Source of the DNA: Juglans regia
Taxonomy: Eukaryota; Streptophyta; Magnoliopsida; Fagales; Juglandaceae
Length of the DNA stretch: 64,000 bases
NCBI RefSeq assembly: GCF_001411555.2
Contig: NC_049914.1
Location: 13,399,298-13,463,297, forward strand
Reading direction: 5' to 3'
Notes under the pieces: generated by a model
Seen by the model: the letters and a program-made list of their open reading frames with translations, nothing else
Databases searched by the model: none
Told to the model about the DNA's origin: nothing
In this document: positions 22,130-35,245 of the stretch, piece by piece
Layout of the letters: each line of letters starts with the position of its first letter
How positions within the stretch are numbered: position 1 is the first letter of the stretch
Made by a program: the position numbers and the translations under genes

Positions 22130-25100
22130 TTACCGTCGTGATCGGACTGGAAATGATTGAGCAGGTCGAAGAGATCGTTGAGGTGCTGGGTTCCCTAAAA
22201 TCATTGTCTGGGACCGGTTTACCATGTCCACCATAGATGGGGTTTGGTAAGCTTGCACAAGGCTTGTACTATCTGTGGAATCACCTCGTGCAGTTGCCCT
22301 CTGCCACGAGTGCGAGCTCAATCCGGATAAAACGTAAGCCCTTCCAGATGCCTCATACACCTGGCGATTTGCCATCCTATCTTGCATCTCTTTCAACTCA
22401 GCACAGAGTGAGACACATAAACGGTCACTAGCTCGTGCAGAAGCAGTTTCAGACAATATCCTACGACAGCTCTCTAAAACAGACACTGCACCAGCTAGAT
22501 CACCATTTTCAGCCGCAACTCTAGCCTCGGCCATTGCCTCTGCAGCACGAAGCCTGTTTCGCTGCCTGTCCACTTCCATGGAAATGACAAGTTCTCCAGT
22601 GATTTCAGGTCTCTGGATCTTTACTTCATTCGTTTCTTCCAAAGTCACCGTCTCCTTTGTAATAGGGTCTCTGTACACGCATCTAACATTTAGCAATGAC
22701 ATCTCATCGTCGGAACAAACTGGAATATTGATTGCCACCAAAAAATCCCTTTCCTCTTCAGCATACAAGACGCCTACATCGATAAAGCCCATTCTTCTAT
22801 CCGCTGCCATGCTGGTTCGGTAACTTCCAGCCTTTATTGAACTGAGTTGCAAACTAGGGTGAACACATTCTACTCTAACTTGTAGCTCTTGCACTACCAC
22901 GCTCAAGAGGCCTCCAATGCATTGTGCAAATGCGTCCTGAATCACACCTTCTGCTTCTATGAAAGAAAATGTCCCCCCAGAGATCTCAGAGATCGAGTGC
23001 ATTGATGCAGCATCATGATCTGCACCAAATCCAAATGCGTGAACTGGAATTTGCAAGCCTTCACCATTATTACGACAGATTGAGATGGGTAAAAGTGATT
23101 GGTAGTCTGCTTGATCACGAACCCCAGCAGGACTACTGACAGTATATGTATCCTGCCCATCCGACAACAGTATAATACTGCCAACTGGGTTCTTCCACTT
23201 GCGGTCTACCAACACCTTGGCACCTTTCCTTAGGCCTTCAGCAATGTTTGTACCACCATTTGAAATCAAAGAATTGACCGCCTGTAATGCCTGCTGCCGT
23301 CCAGTATCAGTCATTCGACGAAGAGGAAAGAGGCGACGGGCTGTTGAGGAAAAGGCAATGACTGAAAGCCGGTCAGAGGGACCAAGGTTTTCTATAACAA
23401 AGCCCATGGCTCGTTTCAGCAAAGCAAGCTTGGTACCTGCCATGCTGCCACTAACATCAAGCACAGTGATGAGGTCAACTGGAGCACGAGAATTTTGACA
23501 TACTGGTGGCAATTCAGCCTGGTTTCTGTTGCTATCCTGTCTTTCACTTGTAACTGGAGCCTTGAGATGTATTAGTACAGTGAAATCATTGTGAGAAGCT
23601 GATCTAGTCACAGCAGAAACTTCAGGATAAGTTTTAATGTCTATTGTTCCAATAGTATTGCCATCAGCAGATTCTTTAGCAGATGTACGTTGCTCAGTAG
23701 GACGTTGATCCAAAACTTCATCGTCATCAAAGACAACTGGCTCAGGGGCATGAAATATTGAAGCAATCTGCCGACTTGTGTCTAACCGAGGGGGAGGGAG
23801 CCGTCGTAGAACAGTCATCCAGCCGTCATCTTGGGGCCAACCTACTGGGTTGATTCGTGACCTTCCATGGGAAAGATCAGATGTAGGGCTTTGAAATGGA
23901 ATCTCTTTCCATTTTGCTCGACAGATTGGACAAATTTGGTTCCCATGTTTAACATTAGACGTAATGCATTGGAAGTGGAAAGAATGGGAGCATTCTGCAG
24001 TAAAAATGGCATGACCCTGGCCTGGTTTCATGGTGGTCAGGCATATTGCACAGGTCCTCTGCAGTTTTGAAGAATGATTCCAATGGTATTTAGCATAGGA
24101 TAGGTACAATCACAAGCATAAGAAGTTATTGCTTACTCTTCATCTCAAACTTGATCAAAAACAATAAAGATATCATATTTTACAGTTAAAAATAAATAAA
24201 AATGATAAGGGCATCCACTTGACTTTCACACATTATCAAATTAAACGGGGTAGGGGGTGGGCTGTTGCATTAAGCCATCCAAAGGATTGCTGGAATTTTT
24301 CAGACAATCTTGTTTAATTTACCTTTATTTGTAAGAACAGGAAATATTCAATGTGAGAATCCGTTTATTTTCCATGGGCTTCATTAAGAATGTTCTTATT
24401 GAAAAATATATTTTTATTTCCATTCAGTACTCGGATCCATATCTTCGCACTATGAAATAGTGTTCTTGGGTAAACGTGAAATTTCCACAAGTCACTTTGA
24501 ACTACAGTGTCTAACACTGACCCTTTTTGTCCACATGCTGGTCCACTACTGAGACCAGTGCATGAAAAGATGAAATAGAATGCAACATATCTACACTATA
24601 GCTGCCAATTTCGAGAAAAGTTAAATAAAATTTATTCAATGATACAGTACGACCCCTCAGAAAATTAGCTAAACAAGAAGAAAAGAAAAGTCAATTTTAG
24701 GTAGTCAAAACATGGTGGAGGACATAATTGGTATTTAACATCAATCAATGGTGACTTTTAAAAAGTAAGAGTAATCAAACAATTCACAAACCTTGCTTTT
24801 TCTGGCAGAAATACTCAAAAACTAATGATGAAGCTTTCAATACAATAGCAAGGGAAAAAATAAAGAACAAAAAATACAAAAGCCCATCAAAAGAAGAGTA
24901 TTGCCGAGTATTTCTGTTTTAATTTTTCTTTTCTTCAATGCTCCTCCCCTTTCCTCTGTTGAAGGTTAGTGCAAGAAAGTTTACAATCAACGGTACACAG
25001 TGTTTTTGAAAAATTGACATCAAAAGGAGAGAGAGACAGAGAGACAGAGAGAGGGGTAATGGGCGCTTGTGCTGACCACACAAAGCACTTTCCTTCAAGG

Positions 25101-25994
25101 GAAGATGAAAAGGAAAGGAACAGTGCAGTAGTGTATTACTTTTCAAATAAGCCAAAAGACCATGGTCCTCAAAGGGAGTACTCCACTTTATCCAACCCCA
25201 CAAGCCTCTGTACAGTTGAAAACAACATGACACCCAATACACACCTCCACAATATCCAGTTACATCACATTATCACCACCACCACCACCACTAGTTGAAA
25301 ACAATGAATGCGACAGATTATAAAAAACCACTATTAACCAATACATAACAGCCGGCATTAACAGTCACCGATATTTATGTTCTAATAAACCAGTTCAACT
25401 ACTTGAACAAGAAAAAAAAATATATTATTGGCTCAAGAGTTGAAACCAGAATTATCCACAGGTTCAAATCAGGATCTACCACGGGTATTCACAAAAAGCT
25501 AAGGAAGCACTGAACAACGTAATAAAATATCGGTAAAAAGAAAAAAAAAAAAAAAAATCTTTCCAGAAAACAACTTCAGAAACAAATCTAAACATCTCTT
25601 ACAATCAGTATTGGCATGCGAAGACAAATCCAAATATCTCTTGCAATCAATATGCCATGCAAAGATTAACATAAGAAAAATGAAAACATAGCAGCCCAGA
25701 TAACCAGATTAACCTCCTTCAAGACCTCACAATCAACATGTTGCACTATGGGTCTAAATGGGGAATGCAAACCTTAGAAGATTTGGGTCCGGTTAGGGAC
25801 AAGCGGAGCCCCGAAGAGGATGGAGTCGGCGTTGTGGGATGACAACCTAGGCCATGACCCGGAGTGGGTGAAACGGCGTCGGAAGGTCTGCCGGCGGATA
25901 CGATAGGCGGCGAGGAATCGTCTAGAGTTTGAGGAACGTAGAGGCACGTGTTGATGCCCAGAGCCAGCTTCACTTTCCTCCATTTGCTTCCCAT
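22130..25994 (-). CDS. RING-H2/VWA E3 ubiquitin ligase, WAV3/EDA40 group
   Basis: Two exons: 25994-25773 (74 codons, starting MGSKWRKVKLALG) and 24058-22130 (stop TAA at 22130-22132). The donor AAG|GTTTGC at 25772 and the acceptor CTGCAG|AGG before 24058 join in phase 0 as ...SSK-RTCAIC. The product is about 716 residues, normal for the family. A C3H2C3 RING lies at residues 77-120 (C77, C80, C97, H99, H102, C105, C117, C120). A von Willebrand A domain spans about 267-455, with the metal-site motif DVSGS at about 275-279. The C-terminal half is the family's conserved tail. No stop or frameshift was seen, and it has no membrane segment or signal peptide. Known relatives are E3 ligases; WAV3 acts in root gravitropism and wavy growth. 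Substrate unknown. An alternative start at 24109 would lose the first exon and is less likely. Confidence 0.93.
24059..25772 (-). other. Intron of the RING/VWA gene
   Basis: 1714 bp, GT...AG on the minus strand. It contains a GA-rich patch at about 25027-25055 and an A-run at 25540-25558. No inserted coding element was seen. Confidence 0.85.
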
Positions 25995-26400
25995 TTCTCA
26001 GGCTCTCTCTTTCTGTCTCTGAGATCTTCTCCAACAGTTTCTCACTTGGTGCGAGAATAGCTGAAAATCAGATCTTTAGGCGGCGATCCATAAGAGTGTA
26101 TGATAAAACTCAAAGTGGGTATTTTCCCAAAGGTTTCAAAAGATTCTGAGCTCACCAATCTACTCACCCTATAAAGGGTATCTGTGGGCTTGAGAGAGAG
26201 AGGGAGGGGGGGGGGCGCTTTTGGCTTGATTTGGTTTTTGACTTTTTTTGGGAAGGACGGAATGGTAAGAGAAGGAAGCGGAATGGTCAATAGGAGAGGA
26301 GCAGCCCTTTTTAATAATCTTCATTTCTTTATCTTTTTATTTTTGTTTGTCTTTTTATTAGTTTTTTTTTTTTTTTTGTTAAAGTCTTTTTATTAGTTAA
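25995..26400 (-). other. 5' leader and promoter-proximal DNA of the RING/VWA gene
   Basis: On the minus strand the bases before the start codon are purine-rich (GAGACAGAAAGAGAGAGCC). Further up is a CT-rich run, then a C-run (the G-run at 26206-26216 on the plus strand). No firm TATA box or transcription start could be placed. Confidence 0.35.
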
Positions 26401-26524
26401 GGTGGAATGAACAAGATATGCATGTATGTGGCTGTCCAACAACCATTATTGTTAATTTCCCTTGCCTTTTTCACTATTCTTAATTCTACCCTTAGCCAAT
26501 GCTGCTAACAAGTAAAAATAAAAA

Positions 26525-26672
26525 TGAAATAAAATATTATTTTTTTATTATTATTTTAAAATTTTAAAAAATTAAATTATAATTTAAAAAAGTTAAATTA
26601 TTTATTATATTTTATATAGAAATTTTAAAAAATTATAATTATGAGATGAAATATTTTCTGCAAACGAGGCTA
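26525..26672. repeat. MITE fragment, GATGAAAT-ending family
   Basis: AT-rich stretch from TGAAATAAAATATTAT to GAGATGAAATATTTTCTGCA with AAACGAGGC at its end. It shares the AT-rich core ATTTTAAAAAATTATAAT with copies at 39.2 and 40.7 kb. Confidence 0.45.
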
Positions 26673-26799
26673 AAACAACCCATTGAATGCTCGTGCCTTT
26701 TTTTCTTATTTGGTATTTCCTATATTAATAATGAGAAATATTATTTATAATTTTAGAATGCATAAATTATGTATATTTTAAAAAAAATGCTATATTATT

Positions 26800-27010
26800 T
26801 TTTTTTATAAAGATAATAATATCATTAATCAATAGAAAAATGATTACAAACAATTATCAAGCCAAATGGCTTGAGAAATACAGTTTGGAATTCAATTCCA
26901 CCAAACATCAATACTTTCAACCTTGAATGCATATATAGCCAACTTATATGCTACCATATTGCCTTCTCTATATACATGTGAAAATAAAAAATTCTCAAAA
27001 TATATCGCAA
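26800..27010 (-). pseudogene. LINE RNase H tail, 5'-truncated
   Basis: On the minus strand, from about 26999 to 26891, the frame reads YREGNMVAYKLAIYAFKVES and then VWWN before a stop. HVxREGNxxAxxLAxxA is the C-terminal signature of the RNase H domain carried by plant LINEs. The rest of the LINE is absent, as is common after incomplete target-primed reverse transcription. A T-run at 26800-26806 could be the remains of the poly(A) tail. Confidence 0.65.
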
Positions 27011-27317
27011 GTTTCTTTATCTCATGATATAACACCTCAAATAAGAGTTAGTCATGCTATCATTTTTTAGAGATTCAATGCATAGCAAACTTATATTAAA
27101 ATAGTAATCATATCTTATCTTAAAATATGAATATATATATATATATAATATATTAAAGATGGATGAACAAATACTATGTTATTATAGTGGAATAAGAATG
27201 AAATACTAAAATATAGTCTAAGATAAAGCTAGGAAGGATAGAAAATTAAGAAGAGAGGAGTTCTTTCCTTTTATTTGTAAACCAATATGGGAATGCCTTA
27301 TAATTGTTAACATGTAA

Positions 27318-27515
27318 TCATGGTATGTTTGGCAAGTGAGAGTATCTCAAGTACTCTTACTACTATTCTTTATTTTATTATTACTTTTTACCTGTTTTTT
27401 TACTATTCATTACTTTTCATTACTTTTCACTACTATTCAATATTTTATTATTACTTTTTTTACTACTATTCATAAATATTCTCAACACTTCTCACTATCG
27501 AAACGTAAATCGGAT
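27318..27515. repeat. MITE fragment with TACTATTCATTACTTTTCA units
   Basis: Opens with TATGTTTGGCAAGTGAGAGT and holds repeated ACTATTCA/TTACTTTT units. It resembles the complement of the GAATAGTAGTGAGATG vocabulary of the MITE family at 7.6 and 44.7 kb. Confidence 0.45.
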
Positions 27516-30500
27516 TCAATTATAACTTAAAATCTTTATTTTAATTTTAATTTTTTTCATTCTCATATAGATTCACAAATAGGAATTTTCTAAAAGACGA
27601 AATGAATTTGAGAAGAGGTAGAGTGATGACATAGGAATAGAAAAAATGTTTTATACAGTCTGCTTTATACAGTCTTGTGATGTACGAATCTCGCACACTT
27701 TATTTTATTTAAAAATATATATATATGGGATTTGCATACCTTATAATTATAGAAATTATTTTCCTAAGAAAACTTTAAAATGTTGGGCAATTTATTTTAT
27801 GAAATGTCGTTACTTTATTTATTTTGGGTAAATGATGACACACCCAACCATCTCCATTGAATGAGCACATGCACTCTCAATTACTTCTGCGATGTGAAGT
27901 AGTTTAAAGCTATTAATTTATGTACCCAGTTGTGTCATGCCATTCACATGAACCTCTCCATAAATGGACCTTCCGAGTGCATGACTTAATGGCCAGGCCA
28001 TATGCATTATCCAGAATAAATAACATTTTTTATCCATAAATTACCATTAAATTTTTATTCAATACCTTACTGTATATAAAATCTTGGAATATATATCACA
28101 TTATCAATTTTTTTTTTTTTGCACACTTTAATCAAATCTAATTTTTAAAATATCATATGCTCAAAATTTTTTTAATCAATCTTAATGATTAAAACTTAGT
28201 CAAAGATATAAATTAAAAACATATGTGACTTAGGGTGTAATTTAGAAATTCCTATAATTTTGGGTGGAAAGTAAAAATAAGGAATTTTGCTTCTCATCAG
28301 CTATTATTCACCTCTACATCTCACACCTAACAGTTATTTTTTTTTAATAGAGTGTGGGGTGTGGAGTTATAAATAATGACTAATGAAACGAATTATTCAA
28401 AAATAAATTGTGATTTTTTGTGTGAGAATATAAGAATACATTCTGTTTTTGTGAAGGGTACACCTACTATGTTGTCCCCATTTTTACTGTTGGACGGTAT
28501 TTTTTTTTCTTTTTTTTTTCACATTTTTTAACATATTTAAATATATTTAAAAAATAAAAAAATACATCAATACATTTAAAATTAAATTTTTAATTATTAA
28601 ATATAAAAATTGACCAATAATCAAATAGAGGTGTCAAAGAGCGGATATAATAGTGTTTTTCTTTTTACGAAATTTACGAAAGTAAACCGACAACTTGGTG
28701 AATAGTAAACATCTCGTGACTGCTTTTAGGTTCAATGTTGTTCCCTTCAAAATTCCCTTTAGATTATTATTATTTATTATTATTATTATTAACTTCACTT
28801 TTTTTTTATAGGTTATTATTATTAATTAACTTCACATCAATGGAATAAATTTATCATCCTACTATTTTTAAATGCTGGAATTCCTCATCACGAGGAATGG
28901 GATATAATCGTATGTTGGCTCATAGAAAATGAGTTGGGGTCAAAATAATTATAATTCTTCTTGCTAATCTTCAACTAACGCATGCATTTGCCTTAAAAAA
29001 TCAAATTATGAACGAGAGAGAGAGATAGACATGAAATGATTTTCCAGGATTTTACTGTTGTATGATTTTCCATACAGTATTAAATGATTAATAAATATTA
29101 TAAAATTTTAAAATAATTCATTTTATATAATTCTTTTAAAAATAATTATAACTCTTTTCACGAGTGTCACATGGATCATATTTTATTGAAGTGGGTCATT
29201 CCTTCATTAATTTATTTTTAATACTAAATTCCTTTTTTGTTTCTCCTAACAACAAAACAAATAAACTCATTAATACAACTTAAAATGACTTTTTCGGAAG
29301 ATATAAAATAGCTTTTATCAGCTTATTGGTTTAGGATCTTTAGTAGGAGTCTTGAATATTTTTGTTTGAGTTACATTTAAGAGTCAAGTACTTTCCAAAT
29401 TTATTATGTTTGTAAATTTTAATTAAATGGATCTTAATTCATTAATAAAACCATTCATAAAATCATTCTCCAAATTTATACCTTTCACCCTATCATAATT
29501 AAACCTCGCGTTATCATAATTTAATAGAAAATACTCTAACCATAAATAGATTACACAAAAATAATTTTATAAATTGATGTGGTTTGTCAGATTGTAAAGT
29601 TAATTTTATTGTAAAGTAATTTAACGGATTACATTAAGTCATGTCAATTTGAAAAATTATTTTTATGTAATCTCTTTGTAGCAGTAGTAATACTCTAATT
29701 TAATACATCCAATTTATTAACTTCCAATAAAAAAAAATTATTAATTGAGTTCATAATTTTAAAAATATTCTATTCAGACAATATTAAATATTGTATGGCT
29801 CTGGTTTAGGATATGTTTGAGAATACAACTGTTCATAAACTATTTAATTTTTATTTACAAATAATTTTTATTATTATTATAAATTATTTTATTATTAATT
29901 ATAAATAATCTAAAATATTCTTTAACATCTAAAGATGGTTGGCAAGGGTCATACTGGGATTTTCATATTCTGGCGTTCTAGAATATTGAATGCCCATTCC
30001 ACTTGCGCTTGGAGTGGGTGAGTGGGTTGGGTTGGTTTGAATGTTCTATTTAACCAACGGTGCGGCTGCGCCTTTGAGAATGAATTGCAATAAAAAGGGG
30101 AGAGTCTGGAGACCCCAAAGAAATTGACGTTTGATGATCTCGATTTGTAAATCGTATACGCCTCACGTTACTTATCCAACTTCGATGCTCTTTGATTTGG
30201 TGTACTCTATACATCAATTTAAAAATAGAATAAATACAGAGATCGATCGTGAATGTAATTGTCACGGGTTACGTACTTTTTTAATTTCCATGATTAACAC
30301 ATACGTACTTCTTTAATATGTTACAATAAAATAATAAGCCGTTTGGCAAATTTAAAAAAAAAAAAAAAGTATAATAATTCAGTCAAATAATCCAATTTGA
30401 ATATACAGTTCTTAAACTGTTATTTGTTTTGCAATCTGATGCAAACAATAATATTATTATTAGTTTTGACATTATACCCTCAAAGTCTCGAACTATCATT

Positions 30501-32419
30501 TTTAATTAAATAATATCTTTCGTCCATTAAAAAGTTAAAAACCACTTTATCCATTTTAATTTATGTTTTTTTTTTTTTAAATATACTCTTTTTCCTTTTA
30601 AAATAAAATATGACTGTGAGAAATATTAAGTGAGAGAGACTAAAGAAAAACTTATACATAGATGTATTTTACATATGTTTTACATATTAAATTGTCAAAA
30701 AAATGTGAAGGTTTAAAAATATGCAATAAATTCTTCAATAATCTTATAATCCGACCTTAGATTAACAATTAAATTTAAATAAAGAATTTCAAAAAAAATA
30801 AAAAATATTTACAGTCGTAAATATGCAAACGTTATTCAATCATTTAAAAAAAATAAATATAAAATTCACATAAATTTATTATTTTTTAAAATAATTGATC
30901 ACTATAAATAATATTAAAAAAATAAATTTAAGAAAAAAATAAATCTACCTCCTATATATAAAGCGAAGCAGTGGTTTCTAGGGGAGTAGGAATAATCGAG
31001 GAGGAGACAAGTCCTGTCAAGATGCATAATTGGGGCAATCCAATGTGTCTCACGTATTCTTTTAGGATTACTTTATCCATAAAATAAATAAATAAAAATT
31101 GCATAAACTTTAGGCCTTTCATTAGTCAAAGCTATTTATTGAAGATGCAGGTTTGGTTGTTATCATTTATCTAACCCTATTGAAGACTGCATTGTCTTTA
31201 TTAATCACTAATGCTTCTTGGTCAATACACATGGTCATCATTTTTTTTTATTAATTTTTTTTAAATTTTTTTATCTGTCCATTTCGTATATGTCCTCGTA
31301 AATCTGACTCACGTGCTAAATCGATTATAATAATAAAAATTAAAATTAAAAAAAGAGTTCAATTAACATATTCGATGTTGGGTTTTGATCTATCCGTCTC
31401 ATCTCTTATTGAAAATTACTAAATTTTAGAATTTAATATTAATATAATTTGCTAGATTTTCTTAGGCTTATCTCTTGTATAAATTCAAAGAATTTTATTA
31501 TGTATAAGCAAATTTGCGTACTAATCTGTGTATTAATATTGTTGCCTTCATATTCTAAATTTAAATTAGCATTGCTTTCAATAAAATATACTTTCTGATC
31601 AATAATATTGAATGAGTGCACGTATTAGTGTGTAGAATCACTTACAATTAGATTTTTTCAAATTCAAAATTCCAAATCCTAATGAATATTCTTCAAATTT
31701 AATGATAAGTATTTATCAATCAATTAATTAAATTAAGATGCTGAACATTTAAATTTAAAAATAATAAATGCTGAATGATCACATCCCTGTCATTGCATTG
31801 AAATTCAAATAACTCTCTTTAATGGATTAATTAGGGCTAGGTATTGGAAGTCTATAACATGTAAAATGAATCATACTATTAATAGTTTGGAGTGGGTGAT
31901 AATTAATTAATGTAGGGTTTTTTTTAGAATTTATATTTATTTTTTGTGAACTACTTCATCTACATAAAAATATTATAAATTAAATTATTTTAGACACTTA
32001 TGTGTTAGTCAGATTTCTCATAGGTTGGATTTTCAAGTTAGTTTTTTGCTAAACTGGAATTTTACCAAGTCCGCGTGTAATTTACCTTTTGTAAAAAGCT
32101 TAAATAAACAAAGTACTTCTCAAATTTTTTATTTTTATTTTTTTTAACATTTAAGTTTTTCTTTAGTAGTAACACTGTTATCACCAATATTGTATCATTC
32201 TATTTATTTTCTCTTAAACAAAAAAATAAAAGTTGATGGGCAATACTACCATCTTATTATAGTATGATGAAAAGTGTGGTACGTAGAGTTTTTCTTCCTA
32301 ATAAGCCAATTCTTAACATTTACTTACAGTCTATTCCCTGCTTTCTAGAGAGAAGCAGGGGTGGAGTATTAGGGAAAAGAGTTTTCTGCTACCTTTGACG
32401 ATAATGTATATTTACATGA
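27516..32419. other. Long AT-rich gene-free stretch
   Basis: No coding sequence, RNA gene or complete element was recognised, apart from the MITE at 28455-28660. Poly-A/T runs and TA tracts are frequent. Short frames such as 30050-30265 and 31439-31621 have no motif. Confidence 0.5.
28455..28660. repeat. Small AT-rich MITE
   Basis: The tips ACTATGTTGTCC (left, about 28468) and GGATATAATAGTGTT (right, about 28640) are imperfect inverted repeats. The core includes CACATTTTTTAACATATTTAAA, close to the core of the MITE cluster at 15.5-15.9 kb, so it is probably a relative. Confidence 0.5.
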
Positions 32420-33104
32420 GTATAAATTTAAATCGGAAACCAGAAATTGGTCCGGACCAGTTTCTATATTATGAAAACCAGTCAGATCTGGTCTGATTTC
32501 GATTTCATAGTTTCTGGGACTGGACCGGACCGGTTGGAAAAAATATATATATAAAAATTAATTTTATATATTATACAAAATATTTATATATATATATAAG
32601 TTTTATATATAATATATAATTATATATTAAATTTTTATATATAATATATATAATTATATATCATATATGAAATAATTTCATATTATAATTTATAAATTAT
32701 AACATAAAATGTTAATTTTAAATATGAATATTTGTAATTTGTTTAATCATATGTTATTAATATAATTATATAAGATAATGTTATTATATTTTATAAAATA
32801 AAAGTTTAATCTTAAAGATAAAAATTTAATTAATCATATGCTTTAAACATAATATATATATATATATATATATATTAAATTATTAATAACATTTTATCAT
32901 AAGAAGAAACACTTTATTATATATTTTTTACTTTTTAAAAAAATTAAAAAATCGGACCGGACTGAAAATCGATAAAATTGGAGGTACCGGTTTAGGTGGG
33001 TAGCCGGGGCGTAATCGGTTTTGAAAAATATAAAATTGGTACATACCAATTCGGTCCTAGATTTTGTCCAAAATCGGATCGGACTGGTTACACCCCTATA
33101 TATT
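32420..33104. repeat. GGACCGG-rich terminal-repeat element, non-coding
   Basis: Both ends are rich in CCGGACCGG/GGACCGGAC blocks (32452-32535 and 32952-33095), and the centre is almost pure AT (32540-32945). The right tip reads GGTTACACCCCTA; complemented, it begins TAGGGGTGTAACC. Repeats with this start and CCGGACCGG arms are common between plant genes and behave like MITEs; the superfamily is not certain. Confidence 0.55.
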
Positions 33105-33109
33105 TATAG

Positions 33110-34440
33110 TTTGTTCAAGGGATTGGACAGGCAATAAAAGTTATGGAGGACCTTGAAGACCAATGGAGTAGACTGAAGTTAACAGGGGAAGAAAATCCTA
33201 TCATCGAACTACATGGATAGGGATTGACAGAAACACATAAGAAATGAGAATGTAGTTTGGTGGGTAAACTATGTATGGAGTGAGTAATTGGCAAAGAGGT
33301 AATTTCTTCGACAATGGCAAAGATTTGGAAAGTGAGTAAACCGACAGTTTTTCAAGAATGTGATCCCAATTTGCTCACAGTAACTTTTGATACATATGCC
33401 GATAAATAGAAGGTGATCGCGGGTAGGCCATGGTTGTTTGATAATTGCCTATTTATCCTTAAACTGTTTGATGGCTTCTCCCAACTGAGTAATATTAATT
33501 TTGATAGTGAATTGTTCTTGGTTCAACTCCATAACCTTCCATTTGCTTATATGAATAGAGAATGTTGAGAACGAATTGGCAACTCCATAGGCAAGGCGGT
33601 TGAAATGGATTTACCAGAGGATGGAATTGGATGAGGTTAGTTCCTTAGAATCAAAATTGAAGTGATGTTGCAGACTGCTTTGACAAGAGGTCGTACTCTC
33701 TGTGTAAATGGAGAAAAGGCTTGGATCCCTCTAAAATACGAGAATATGCCATGTATGTGCTTTTCATAGGGGCGCATGGTACATTGTGCATGTGGATGTT
33801 CATTAAAGAAACTTAATAAGGAGGCGATCGTGGAACAATCTCAATAGTTTGGAACATGGTTGAGGGCCGAAGCAAATTTGATGCGAAGGAACCAATCCAG
33901 AAATGAATTTTATGGAAAATGGGTATAAGGGTTGACACAAACAGTCTCCTGCAAATGGAAGAATTGATAGTGGCAACTAGAGAGTAAGGGCAAGTCCAAA
34001 AATGGAGAACAAGCACAATGGTGAACCCCGAATAGGAAACGACGATGAAGAAGACATAAAGCAAGGAGTCCTTGTGGAATTCAGGGATACTATGGATATA
34101 AGAGAGGATTTTGTGGAATAGTTTAAAACAATTGAGTTTGAAAAATTGATGGAAGGTAATATGGAGAGATTGAAGGATTTTGAAACTGTTGAGAGGGTGG
34201 AGGATATTGGGACGGGCTCGGGCCTGTTAATAGAGAAGCCCATACAAATGTCCATAGAGGTGATAACTAAGAAAGGGCTGGATATTTTTGTAGTTATGCA
34301 ATCTGACCCAGTCACATATGAAGAGGGAGAAGTACTGGCAAGAGAAACCATACTCTCTCGAGAGGAAGGAAAATCTACTCAGAGCCGGGGAAAGTGGAAG
34401 AAGCATGCTAGGGATAAAAGTACAACCTCTTACCTCTTTG
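33110..34440 (+). pseudogene. LINE ORF1 (DUF4283 and zinc knuckle), decayed
   Basis: In plus-sense frames the DUF4283 pattern is visible: AGRPWLFDNCLFILKLFDGF, then FLVQLHNLPFAYMN, then IGNSIGKAVEMDLPEDG. A ruined zinc knuckle follows (YENMPCMCFS, stop, GRMVHCACGC), then an acidic tail ending KWKKHARDKS, typical of ORF1 C-termini. Several stops are present. ORF1 proteins bind element RNA. Beyond 34440 the expected endonuclease of ORF2 is missing; instead a minus-strand LINE starts with its T-run. Confidence 0.75.
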
Positions 34441-34675
34441 CTTGTGAGTTTTTTTTTTTTTTGAATCATCAACCATTGCTTTTCATTCATTCGTAAAAGA
34501 AAACATGCCTCAGTACAGCCTAACTAACTGTAATTATGGATCATTACAAAGCATCTCTCTATTGATAATAGAATAAATCCTCTTTAATCCAACAACATTC
34601 TCCCTCCATCCTCAAAGCCCTCTTAGCAAGTTCATGAGCCATACTATTTCCTTCTCTAAATATAAAGCCAACAGT

Positions 34676-35233
34676 CTAGTCTGATTTTTCAGTTAGAATG
34701 CTCCCTATGTCTTCTACTAATTGCCCCATCCATGCACATGTAGCCCTCCTTTCATATATCTCTTTTATTACTTTTTGAGCATCTCCTTCAAACAACACAT
34801 TCTTGATATTCAATTCTACCACTAACTCCATATCCCTCCATAAAGCACTTGCTTCAACTAATTCAGGACTTCCAATGAACTCCTTCGAGACACACATTGA
34901 AAGAAGAAGCTCTCCCTTGTGGTTCCTTGCAACAATACCCATACCCAATCTACTATTAATTTTGTCAATGGTAGCATCAAAATTAATCTTAGTAACTCCT
35001 TCACCTGGTAGCAGCCATTTAGCATCTCTTCTCCTCTGACTATTTACTTCCCTATTCTGCTCATTCACATCTTCAGGTTTTTGGAAGATTTTAAGGTTTG
35101 ATAAAGCAATTTGTATTACTTTGCTTGGACTATCAAACTTACCCTCAATCACAACTCTATTCCTTTTGGACCATAACCCTCTGAGAATCACAATAATCTC
35201 TTCTAACTTGGTTTTCTTAAAGCATATTTGCAT
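34676..35233 (-). pseudogene. LINE RNase H domain
   Basis: KINFDATIDK carries the first acid, ELVEASALWRDMELV the second and VLFEGDAQKVI the third, the D-E-D set of RNase H. Downstream of 34676 a stop is followed by the residual AHELAKRALR-like end. The open frame is long, so this domain decayed less than the RT. Confidence 0.8.
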
Positions 35234-35245
35234 TTTGTCCCAAAG

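Noticed and set aside
24059..24109. Start codon at 24109 for the RING/VWA gene
   Set aside because: The bases 24109-24059 are intron: a good acceptor (CTGCAG) lies at 24059-24064, and a matching first exon ending SSK with a GT donor is present at 25994-25773.
25441..25480. tRNA-like GGTTCAAATC box
   Set aside because: No cloverleaf, A box or matching stems around it.
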